From positions 1,612,001 through 1,676,000 of the forward strand of contig JABMLP010000012.1 in NCBI GenBank assembly GCA_013176395.1: a DNA stretch of 64,000 bases. Direction: 5' to 3'. The DNA comes from Venturia oleaginea (lineage: Eukaryota > Ascomycota > Dothideomycetes > Venturiales > Venturiaceae). Shown in pieces: positions 34,187 to 43,883 of this stretch; within the stretch, counting starts at the first letter, position 1; each line of letters starts with the position of its first letter. The notes beneath the pieces are model-generated. The model made no database searches. It was not told where the DNA came from and saw only the letters and a program-made list of their open reading frames with translations. Made by a program: the position numbers and the translations under genes.

Positions 34187-35402
34187 CAGGGTTCCTCAAA
34201 TCTGACTGCGCAGGGCGCTCGGACCCACCACCCCATCTCAATTTCCATGTATACACCAACTTATCGCTCAATTTACCACCACCATGGCGCCTAGAACACT
34301 CAAAAGAAAGACTGCAAGGCGAGAACATGACACCACAAAGAGAATTCGATTTTTTCAGGCCTGGGATTGCAAGAATGAGGCCGACGGCGTCGGTACAATC
34401 GCATACCTCCCTGAAATCAATATACCAACTTCTACCGCACGTAGTTGGCTTAAACTACGAGAACTTATTGGTGATGCAGCGTTCAGATCACAGAGAAAGA
34501 GCAGTTGCATCATAGGGCGGCCTACCAAAGTATCTGCTTCAGATCTTACCCGCCTTACGAACCAAGATGACCCCATACACGAAAAAGGCTGCCAGGAACA
34601 AGCCAATTCCTGCCCCGGCAAGCCTTCCGCAAAGACAGTACAGCGTCACGTATGCAATGCAGGGGCTAGGCGATTCAAGAAGCGTTATCAGAAGCAAATA
34701 TCCCAGGCAAATCGGCCAAAGAGGGTTGAATACGGTAAAGAACACGAGAAAAAGACCATACTAGGCTTCTGGAGTTGGATTTGGTTCACAGATGAAGCCA
34801 GTCAAGCAGTCTAAACAACTCAAATACGAGCTGGATTCAGTGTACCAAGCCCGGCTGAAGGCCTGGCAAGACCTTAAGGCAAAGGAGGACGAAACACCAA
34901 AAGGAAACTGCATGACATAGGTTTTCTACGCCAAAAAGATACTGCCGCAACACATTGAAGCTATTCAGGCCTTGGAGAAGCGTCACCAGCGCAAATACTG
35001 GCTTCAAGAGGATGGTGATCCTTCTCACGGAATCAAGTCACCTAACAGTGACCCTGCAGTCATACAAAGAGAAGCAGACCTTCTATTACTTATTCACCCT
35101 CCTCAATCATGTGATCTCAATCCCATTGAGTCTTGTTGGAACATCATTAAGTCCAGATTAGCTGGCAGGAGGTGGTCGTCGGTGGCTCATTTCAAGGCTG
35201 AAATCCAGGCAGAATGGGACAAGATAACGCTCACAATGATACGGAAAAGGATCAGAGAGATGCCAGAAAGATGTAAGATGATTCAGCAAAAACCAGAGAT
35301 CCATTGCAAGCCAAACGTGTGGTAAATAGCATAATACATTCAAGTTCAAAAGATGGGATGGTGGGTCCGAGCGCCCTGCGCAGTCAGATTTGAGGAACCC
35401 TG
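34187..35402 (+). mobile_element. Degenerate Tc1/mariner-type transposon with 52-bp terminal inverted repeats
   Basis: Terminal inverted repeats at 34187-34238 and 35351-35402 (starting CAGGGTTCCTCAAATC) are 52 bp and differ at one position. Inside, a transposase gene reads rightward. It has an N-terminal helix-turn-helix-like region (34284-34811), the first catalytic Asp in W-F-T-D-E-A, a second-Asp region in W-L-Q-E-D-G-D-P-S-H-G, and the DLNPIE-S-C-W end. The gene is broken: a stop at 34812 just after the first motif, another stop at about 34918, a frame change before 34972, and much of the segment between the first and second catalytic motifs is missing. Expected flanking TA duplication is not clear (CA on the left, TG on the right). 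The near-identical ends suggest the copy could still be mobilised in trans. Confidence 0.92.
34284..35325 (+). pseudogene. Broken Tc1/mariner transposase
   Basis: Reading from ATG at 34284, the frame stops at 34812 after residue 176; similarity resumes in another frame and ends at 35325. The first catalytic motif (F-T-D-E-A) and the last (P-Q-S-C-D-L-N-P-I-E) are both recognisable. Loss of the intervening part plus a TAG near 34918 mean no full enzyme is made. Confidence 0.85.
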
Positions 35403-35466
35403 TGCATTGTCCACAAGCTGACAAAGACTTCCCAATTTAGACGCAGGACGATCAAGTAGTTTCTTA

Positions 35467-35723
35467 CCGTATTATCCGAGCAGACTCGCTAGCTCAACTT
35501 GGCGAGACTAGATCTAGAAAGAGTAATAAGCGGAGTTTTTATCACGCTACCTAGATTTTAACGAAGGCCTCTGAAATTGAAGTAAGAGTTATAGAGAAGA
35601 TATTAGAGAGAAGACTCTAACTTCCTAGAAAGATCGAGAATTAATATTCTTTGGAAGGAAGGTAAACGGATTGTAAGCGAAAGGCCGCCAAGGCGAGCTA
35701 GCGAATCTGCCCGGATAATACGG
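35467..35723. mobile_element. TA-flanked MITE, 257 bp
   Basis: About 37-bp terminal inverted repeats start CCGTATTATCCGAGCAGACT on the left; the inverted right end reads CCGTATTATCCGGGCAGATT. Both ends abut a TA dinucleotide (35465-35466 and 35724-35725), the target duplication expected for Tc1/mariner-type elements. The interior is AT-rich and has no coding capacity. Differences between the ends are all transitions (A/G, C/T). Confidence 0.88.
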
Positions 35724-36210
35724 TACGCTTGCAGCAGCATCCAAGCTTCTCAGCCTCTTTCACGAGGTGAGCACGGTGAGATTCCGTCAGTAGCTCCCAC
35801 ACGCTGCGTCAGTCAAGTTCGCCGGCCTGGATCCATACGGGCGGGACAAATGAGACGAATATCCAGATTCTTCTTGATTCTCTTGAATTATGGAGGCATA
35901 CGTACACTCCGGTGTGCGACAACATTCTGGCCCGTTTCCAGACGCGGCTCAGCCTATTACAACTAGCTTGCTGCAGCAGCTGAAGAGCGTGCCGTAACCA
36001 GCCCTCCTTCACTAATGCCCGTTGGCTGATTATATCTTCAAGACTCCAGACTCTTTCCTGTAAGAGAAACACCCTCAGTCGAAACACTATCCTCTCCTGG
36101 ACCGTCGCTTTACACCATTCGCTGCACTACTGCAATCCTGAACACAATCCTGCCCGCCAATCGTCAGGGACTGAAGTGGAGAAGACTGGAAGCTGGAACC
36201 AGGCGCCGAC
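35724..36210. promoter_or_regulatory. Promoter region of the membrane-protein gene
   Basis: About 490 bp between the MITE and the start codon at 36211. The MITE therefore lies within 500 bp of this promoter. No other feature is visible. Confidence 0.45.
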
Positions 36211-39200
36211 ATGGCTGAGGATACTAGCAGAAAATTAGGCGCAAGAGAAGGCCCCGACCTATCCAACATCTCGTCTTCAACCTTGGTTGGAAGCCTATCA
36301 CCCAACACATACCTACCTTACTCTACGGCACACCAGCGTCCCACGTATCAACGACTCGGCTTATCGCAGACTTCAGAAGCCACCCCGCAAACGATACATG
36401 AACACAGTGAAGGAGAAGACATTGCAGATACTGTGAGGCAAGGCTCTGGAGCTGGTCTGGGCATAGATTCTGTAGCGTCCCCTGGCAGGGCTGGCCATGC
36501 TCGTCGCGTGTCTATCCAGACTTATGCCAAAGCCCCAGCCGGCGCAAAATCCAGTCCTCAGATTGGAGCTACGCCGGGCTCCTCTGATCCTCTGATATTT
36601 CCTCCGCTATGGGGAACCAGCAACTTATCAGAAACTCCGACTGCTTATGATCCTACTGCGTATGGCGACAGCGATTCCACGGTAGGTCGCGCAAAGCGGT
36701 CTGCATCTACCCTGAACATTGATTCGTCCTCCCAGTACAACTACGGCGATACGGAGCCGTTGAACAACAGAAATAGATTTGCTGCAAATTCGATTCGATC
36801 AACGAAATCTGTTTATCTAGACAATGATTTTGAGCCTCATGCCTGCCCAACAGACCTTCCCTTCTACTCTGGACGCTGGGATTGGCTCGCTTTGACGGTG
36901 CTCATACTCGCACTATTCTCGACTGTATTCTCTGGCATATTCATGGGCATTGCTCTGAGAGCGCCGAGATGGGGCAAGCAAGTGCGGACTGGTGGCTCAT
37001 TGAACCCCAGCAGCGCGAATATACTTACCCAAGTGTTTGCGAAGCTTATTGAGCTTTCGTTTGTCACTGCTTTCGTCACGTTCCTCGGCCAAGTTCTTTC
37101 GCGCAGAGCAATCAGTCATCATTCTCGTGGCGTCACGCTGGCAGAGATCACAATGAGAAATTGGATTATGCAACCGCAAGTAGCACTCACATGGCAGCCG
37201 AAATATTGACTAACGTATTCAGGGGGAGCATGTTAACACATTACGAGACGGTGAAATTTGCGGCTTTGAGCATTTTAGGTGTTCTATCCCTCATAGTCGC
37301 AATTCTGGCTATGTTATACTCCACTGCTGCAACAGCTCTGGTGGCACCACAGCTGAAATTTGGCTCATGGGAGCCGAGACTGATGCACGGGTTGGTCAAA
37401 ACAAGTTTTGGCAACGTAAACTACCTGAAGAAAACTTGTCACACCCCAATCCAAAAGTCGGCGTGGATGCCCGGTTATTCGGAATCTGAAGTGGGGAACA
37501 ACTGCCTCGAACTGGACCATGTCTCTCAAGGCTTTCATAACTACAATCGCTATATGTCTTACTGGGCTGCTCAAATACAAACGGGTAACGCAAGTACTGT
37601 CGATCAACGCTACAGACCTCAGGGCTTTGGACTGTTCAATGAAAATATCACAGTCAACGGCTCGTGGATTCATACCATCGATACGAAGAAGGTTTCGGAT
37701 GATTTTGGCCGTGCTATCAACAACGTCACATTAGCAATGCCACACTCGGGCGTTGTGCAAGCAGGGTCGGATCCGAAAAATAACATCATGCAGCCTAGTG
37801 TAGGTTGTGTCATTTTCCTTTCACTCCATTTTCCCTGTACTGATCTTGCCTCAGGAGCTCGATGGGATGGGAATCTACAACATCCGAGCAGCTGTGCCAT
37901 CACCTTACGTTAATGTGCTTTGTGCAAACGCTGCCGAAGCCGATCTAGCCCCTCTCGTTTATGCAAATCAACGGAACGTCACTCTTGATAATACCCTGGA
38001 TTTCGACAATGCATCGACTCACTGGTTTACACAGTCCATGAACTGGACTGAGTTTAGTTCCGTCAAATCCAATCCTCTTGACGAAGTCTTCGGTTGGACT
38101 AAGCCAACTGATCGTCCTGCATTCTATAAGTTCCCAATCCAATATAACACGGTAGGTTTTCGCGCTCCGCCTGACTTCTCGACTGTACTAACCTGATCAT
38201 AGATTTTGAACAACACAAGGCCAGAATATTTCCGGGATTCCCTCTACCTGCTGGGAAAAGGAGACACTGTCGATTATTTCATCTGCAAAATCAAAGGCGG
38301 TACAACCCCAATCTGCGCTACGGAGTACTCGGCTACAGGCAATAATGGGAACTTGAAAGCCAGGTGTAATCCTGACGATCCAATGGCTTTCAATAAGAGG
38401 AACACCAGTCGCATTGAGACTACTTCTTTCGACTGGTATGATGTAGGCCAAACAGCATTGACAGCCATGTCGCTAAACACAGGCGTCACGGATGGCGCCG
38501 CGGCGAACGCTCGGCTTTTAACACAACTGATGCTAAAGGATAAGGCTTTGAATCCAGCATTGCCCAGTCCGGCAGAAGCACTAGCGGTCATGATCGGCTG
38601 CACGTTACTGATGTCCGCCGATGCAAGTCCATTTGTGGAGTTTTGGAACTACACGGTTTCTGCCCTCACTCCAGGTGATTACCAGTCCTTCGATGCAGTC
38701 TTCCAAGGTCAGGAATATGCCTCAGGAGGTGAACTACCTTATCAAAAAGCGTTCCACATTGTTCTCATAACCGTTTTTCTGCTTAACCTCTTTGTGCTCG
38801 TCTACCTTCTTAGGCACAAAGGGTTGGTTACCGATTTCTCTGAACCACCCAATCTCTTCAGCTTGGCCGTCAATTCACCTCCCTCGACTCTGCTGGCCGG
38901 AAGTTGTGGTGGGGGACCTCACGGGAGACAGTACGAGGTGAACTGGGCAATTCAAACGGAGGGAGAACACCTTTACATGACGAACAGAAAAGAAGGCGAG
39001 GGAAATGTGTCGTCGACAGGATATAGTCCTGTTGGTGGTACTCGAAACGGTGACCGAGATCAGGACGAAGTTGAGCTTGGCCACATTCCGCGGACAATGA
39101 CAGGCTCTGCGCCAATTACGCCAGCAACCCCAGGAAGCGCAACCCGCATGAGCAGGCATGGAAGCAAATTTGGCAGGGCATATAGTATGTTGAGTAAAAG

Positions 39201-39216
39201 GAAGAGCATGCTTTGA
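36211..39216 (+). CDS. Large multi-exon fungal membrane protein, unknown function
   Basis: Exons 36211..37175, 37223..37799, 37855..38151 and 38203..39216 give 950 residues with every join in frame. The first intron (47 nt) uses a GC donor, GCAAGT, with a TTGACTAAC branch and a TTCAG acceptor; using a GT donor two bases on breaks frame. The N-terminal 220 residues are Ser/Thr/Pro-rich. Transmembrane segments are predicted by eye at about 226-250, 275-295, 330-360 and, near the C-terminus, 790-812. The region between the last two is a large, probably extracellular domain with about nine N-x-S/T sites and scattered Cys. The C-terminal tail is Ser/Thr/Gly-rich and basic. The W-x-M-Q-P-G-S-M-L-T-H-Y-E block at the first join is conserved in this fungal family as I remember it. 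Function is unknown. Confidence 0.85.
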
Positions 39217-39932
39217 TCATTTGGTCTGAGAAACATGCACGGAATATTCTGGGTTATGTTCACAGTGTGGTCAATGAGGTGTGGCGGTAAGGTGACACGA
39301 CACGGTTCTGCGACTCTGTTTCTCGTCTTCGATACCCCACCAACGTTTGGATTTGACTCACTCCCGGTCTTTTGATGCTGGTTGAGTTTGAGCATGCGCA
39401 GCGAGTTATTTTTGATTCTTTTAGGTAGCGTTGTGGTCTACGTGCCAGCTTGGGCATTAAGGTAGTTTGTAATCGTAGTGGTAGAAGAGCAGTACGTTCC
39501 TGTTTAGTTGCGCCTGGCTGGGATTAGCCGGAGAAAGCAGAGATGTCCAAGGGAGATTGCTAGCAGAGGTCTATCAACTTTGCATCTTCGAATTCAGGTT
39601 ACTGAGATGAGCTGAGCTTGTAGCTTTTACTTGAGATCGATATCGTTAAATTTCTGGCAGGACCATTCCAAAAACTCGCTAGAAAATTGTTGATAATGCT
39701 CTTTAATTGGCGATGTTGTGCTGATCTTGGCAGCTTACTCGATATCAATCACTGCATCACGAAATCGGCTACTAGATGTTCAGCCTCGCAATACGTATCT
39801 GTGCCTGAAAACTAAGGAAAGAGGTTAGCGTGGAATCTTGTACCTGATGATGTCACTTTCTCGCCTACACAACCAAACATCACGGTACTCTCTTGAACAA
39901 ACAACTTTCTCATCCAATTGTCCGTCGTTGCA
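39217..39932. other. Intergenic with one palindrome copy
   Basis: The 3' region of the membrane-protein gene and the promoter of the phosphatase-fold gene. One palindrome-family copy is at 39635-39699. No gene is visible. Confidence 0.5.
39635..39699. repeat. Dispersed palindrome family, copy
   Basis: Left arm GATCGATATCGTTAAATTTC TGGC and a right arm that, inverted, reads GAGCATTATCAACAATTTTC TAGC. Arms match imperfectly, mostly differing by transitions. Confidence 0.6.
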
Positions 39933-41376
39933 ATGCTGTGTTCCAGTAGAGCAGTGGCCATTCTATGCGCCGTTGAAAGAGTTTTCGCATTCTCCGCTCA
40001 AATACCATTCCTCCCTCAATCCCATTCGCAAGACTACAAATTCGATCCTCTTCTTCACATCCCAGGAATCTCTCCCTACTTCGATGCCATTGGGGCCGGC
40101 TTGAAGCATAAAGCGCCTACACACTGCGAGGTCACCGCAGCTTCGTATCTTGTTCGCCATGCCGCTATCTACGCCCAAGACACAGATTTCGAGACCTACA
40201 TCGAGCCATTGCTAGAAAAGATTGATACGACTTACGCGCTCTCTGGAAAGAAGAGGAGAGGATGGACGGGTCCGTTCGAGTTTTTGGACAAGTGGGAGAC
40301 TCCGATTCCGGACCCGAAGAATCAATTGGAACAGATTACGCCTCAAGGGATCAAAGATTCGATGAAAGTTGCGAAACATTTGCTTTCACGTTATCCTACT
40401 TTGGTACCCACAACCAGAAGAGTGTACGCCGACAAGAAATCAAGAACGCAAGATACAGCCAAAGCTTTTGTAGCTTCTTTTCCACAGGTCGTCGATGTCG
40501 TGGAAATCAAGTTGAACGAGAGTTTCCACTCGCAAGTTCCTCATAAGGCGTGCAATGCTTTCTCGAAGGCGCCTGGAGATGAACAAATGAAGCAATTTCT
40601 GGAACATTATGGGACGACCACCATCGGGCGACTCCAGCAATACTCGCCTGTCGACCTCGAGCTGAATGATATCGTAGGTCTGCAGCAATTATGTGGCTAC
40701 GAATCAGCCATCAGAGGCAAAGTAAGCAAGATCTGCAGTGTCTTCACCGACAACGAATGGATGGCGTACGAATACATGATGTAAGAATTTTGCCATGTCT
40801 CAATAAGCACAAAACTAACTCTTTAGGGATATGAAATATTACTACATGGTCGGACACGGCAATCCACTGTCCCCCTATCTCGGTTTCCCTTGGTTAAACA
40901 CCACAGCAACTCTCATGAAGAAATTCCACGCACCAAACCATACTGCTTCCATATCCCGGGAAACGAAAATTCCGTACGACGACGGCCAACGCTTCTTCAT
41001 CAGCTTCACGCATCGAGAGGTCCCACCGTTTATCGCAACATCACTCGGCTTATTCAACTCCTCCAGTCACTCATCCGAAGAATTCCCCACAGACCGCATC
41101 AACTGGTCTCGCTCTTGGAGAATGGCTGATCTCGTGCCATTCCTTGGACATGTGGGGATTGAGAAAATGACCTGTCAGGGGTTGACTGCAAAGAATGACG
41201 AGCCGAAGGAGTTTATCAGGGTCATTGCTAATACTTCTCCGCGACCTATTCCAGCGTGTCAGGATGGTCCTGGTGCATCGTGCTCGATTGATGCATTTTT
41301 CAAACTTGTGGAGAGTGGTATGGAGACGTATGGAGACTTTGATGGCATTTGTAAGAATAACGTGAAGAGGAAGTGA
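39933..41376 (+). CDS. Histidine acid phosphatase-fold protein
   Basis: Exons 39933..40780 and 40827..41376 (46-nt intron, GTAAGA donor, ACTAAC branch, TTTAG acceptor) give 465 residues. A hydrophobic N-terminus of about 25 residues could be a signal peptide. The phosphatase active-site block is L-V-R-H-A-A-I-Y at 73-80: Arg75 and His76 are kept but the Gly of the usual RHGxRxP motif is Ala and the second Arg is absent. A second block, S-F-T-H-R-E-V-P-P-F in exon 2, supplies the proton-donor His/Glu position. Two-domain layout, seven or so Cys and several N-glycosylation sites fit the branch 2 histidine phosphatase superfamily, which includes phytases and acid phosphatases, often annotated phosphoglycerate mutase-like in fungi. 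Activity cannot be inferred given the altered motif. Confidence 0.85.
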
Positions 41377-41709
41377 TTGGTGATGTATGACGCAGAGACA
41401 TGTCTCAAGTGATGGTCAAGTTGAAATATATAATGTTTGGTGAAAAGCATACCTTACGACCTCTTGCACACGCAGAACTTCAAGTGTGTAGCGTGGTCTA
41501 ATGATAATACTGTATTACCACATCTTTTTTTTTCTGATGTGCCTTCGCTTCGGTTGTCGCATCTGGACGCAAGGTTAATCACTCTGTCAACGAAAGAGAC
41601 GTCAACAAATACATGTCTTACCCACCTAAATGTTTCGTGCGCTTCTTGAGAAATCATCATTACCTATGCTGCTACTACTTCGATTTTATTACTACGCTCA
41701 ACACCATCA

Positions 41710-42815
41710 CTACCCAAATTCCTTGACAAATTGCGGACTCTTCTCTTCACCAGGTAACAAAACTTGACTCGCATACATAGCTGCAGCACCTTTCAAGAAG
41801 TTAGCCATCAAAATGTATTTGTCGCACCGCCTCACACCAAAGTGAATGCAAGAATACCGGTTTCGTCATTATCTCTTGTGATGAGCAAACCTCTGAGACC
41901 ATAGTTGATATCATTACTGCCGGAGTAGATCATTGTATTCTCAACGAGGGCTCTGGATGCTGCTAATCCGGGCAGGAATTGTGGAGAAAACATGGCTGTG
42001 ATGGTTTCCGGCTTTAGAAGTTTTTCGTCTTTGGAATCTTCGCCGAACGCGGTGTCACCGGTTTTTATTCCACTGTCGGGAGTTCGTTCTGCACATTGTA
42101 CTAGCCTTGCTTTCATTCCAGGGTGTTTATTGAGGTCGAATGTCGGAGATGGAGGATCTCAACCGAGTTTCTGCCAGAAGTTCGTGTTTGAGGGTTTTTC
42201 TTCTTCTAGGGTGCAGTTATCTAGACGGCAGATTATGTAGCCACACCAGTCTAGACCTCCTGCATATGTCCATCCCTCACCTGGTTCGAGGAGTGAGGAA
42301 AGTGAGGGCTTCGGGGACGGTGCTGTGATCGCCAATTGTGAGTGTTTCGCCGCTGGATAGACGCTATGCAGGTATGAGAAGGTAGAGGATGTCGTAGGTT
42401 ACACCGTGCGAGAGGTGAGGAGGTGTCTGGAGGTGATGTCCTTTCTCGGGGTGGAGTCTTCAAGTCTTGCCCTTATCCGATGAGGAAATGATCTTGGAGT
42501 CGTCCAATTCAGACAGTATCTTGTACACGGAGTCTGGAGATGTCAGCGGGATCATATCCTTGATTCGTCGAGCCAACTCACCATCGAGAACTATTTGGCC
42601 ACATTCTACGCGCTGAGATTGTGGTGATGAGTTTCGTACAAGACGCGATGTGGTATACAGATTCGCTATTGACAGGCTTCGCATCCTCATCCAGGCCCGA
42701 GAAGCCTGCTATATTGTTATACAGCTCTTTGCCTGTTATATCTCGATCCGTCCATATTCCAAAAGTTCTCATGCTTGCGACAAATACCAGTCTTGTTGAC
42801 AGCAACCGCGATCAA
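41710..42815 (-). pseudogene. Decayed beta-lactamase-related serine hydrolase
   Basis: Pieces of one protein appear in order but in different frames. From 42815 leftward come an N-terminal piece with S-V-Y-H-I-A-S-C-T-K-L (the SxxK catalytic motif of class C beta-lactamase-like hydrolases), then Q-I-V-L-D-G..I-I-S-S-S-D, then a T-S-R-H-L-L-T region, then P-E-A-L-T-F and a Y-A-G-G-L-D-W segment, then K-A-R-L-V-Q-C-A-E-R-T-P to Y-G-L-R-G-L-L-I, and finally M-A-N-F-L-K-G-A-A-A-M-Y-A-S-Q with a stop at 41710. At least four frame changes and several stops separate them, with no intron signals that would rescue them. The fungal relatives are esterase/transpeptidase-like enzymes, often with secondary metabolism. 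Confidence 0.85.
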
Positions 42816-43330
42816 GGCCTAACCACCATCGCCGCCTCTTCTCGTTGCCCCTGCGAGTGTTTCTATAATGTTAGCATTGCCTGTCGAGTTGTAGTGAGTA
42901 AGTATATCTATCCTGAATACTTTGAGCGTATATCAAGGCTCAAATCAAGTCTCATTTGAGGCATGATTGTACATATCATTCGACCTCCTTCTCGTGTGGA
43001 AGAGGAGCCGTGAGGTGGCTATATAGATGGATGTCGTTATCGTTGTCGTATCAGGGGTCACTAAGCGAGACGAAGATTTTGACTCGTCTATCGACTACAT
43101 CCTCAAGCACCTCACACACCTTGACTGGAGTCATTTGATCAAACATCCGCACGGGTTGGTCACTGAAAGTCCGCCAGTGCTACCCACTCCCCCAAGCTTC
43201 AACCTCTTCATCAACCTCAAGGCGCTGCGATAATATTAATCCACGTCCACAGTGGCGTCCAAAGTTCAGTGTCCTCCTAGCCTCCAAAACTCTCGATATT
43301 AAACCTAAATCCTAAGGTCTACTACTTTTA

Positions 43331-43394
43331 GATCGATAACGATAAATTTCGGGTGACTTCAAGAAACTAATTCGCCGGGAATTGATCGAGATCT
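43331..43394. repeat. Dispersed palindrome family, diverged copy
   Basis: Left arm GATCGATAACGATAAATTTC and right arm that inverts to GATCTCGATCAATTCCCGGC. Alignment of the arms needs small gaps, so this is the weakest full-length member. Confidence 0.45.
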
Positions 43395-43671
43395 ATCCTA
43401 AGTTGTAGATGATAATACCAGTTCAGATATGCTTCGAGGGAACGATTTGATGAAGCCACTGTGTATCCGCCTGAAACCCGCTCACTCCAATGCAACGTCC
43501 TGGAGTCGATACTCACATGTTACGGGACCACTGGGATACGAACCAAATTCTCTTGCCTGCTCAACTTAGCTACATGAGGCAAAAGAGGCTGGGTCCCAGG
43601 ATGCAACCACGCTCCGTTGCCGTCCCCGGCACACAACAAGAACTTACACCATTGCATCACCCTCAAGTCAA

Positions 43672-43738
43672 GATCGATGTCTATGAATTTCTGGCAAAGC
43701 TGTCCTTCTAAATATCCAGAAAATTATCCATATCGATC
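43672..43738. repeat. Dispersed palindrome family, best-preserved copy
   Basis: A 67-bp element whose left arm begins GATCGATGTCTATGAATTTC and whose inverted right arm begins GATCGATATGGATAATTTTC; both arms then continue with TGG. The loop is about 15 nt. It lies about 145 bp upstream of the start codon at 43884. Confidence 0.75.
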
Positions 43739-43883
43739 ATAATGTGATATAGATGTATAAAATTAAGTCGTTTCTTGGCGCAGGGTAAACAGAAGACTCT
43801 CTCGAACTTTCCCATACTTTGAACCTGATAGAGTCCTCTGTTTACTCTGCTCAAACCACAAACATCAGCATACCACAGACAGA

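Larger units (their letters stand above)
42816..43883. other. Intergenic with two palindrome copies and a tRNA-like relic
   Basis: No intact gene. Palindrome-family copies lie at 43331-43394 and 43672-43738. A Pol III box-like pair lies on the minus strand between 43572 and 43534 (separate finding). The right end is the promoter of the gene at 43884. Confidence 0.5.
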
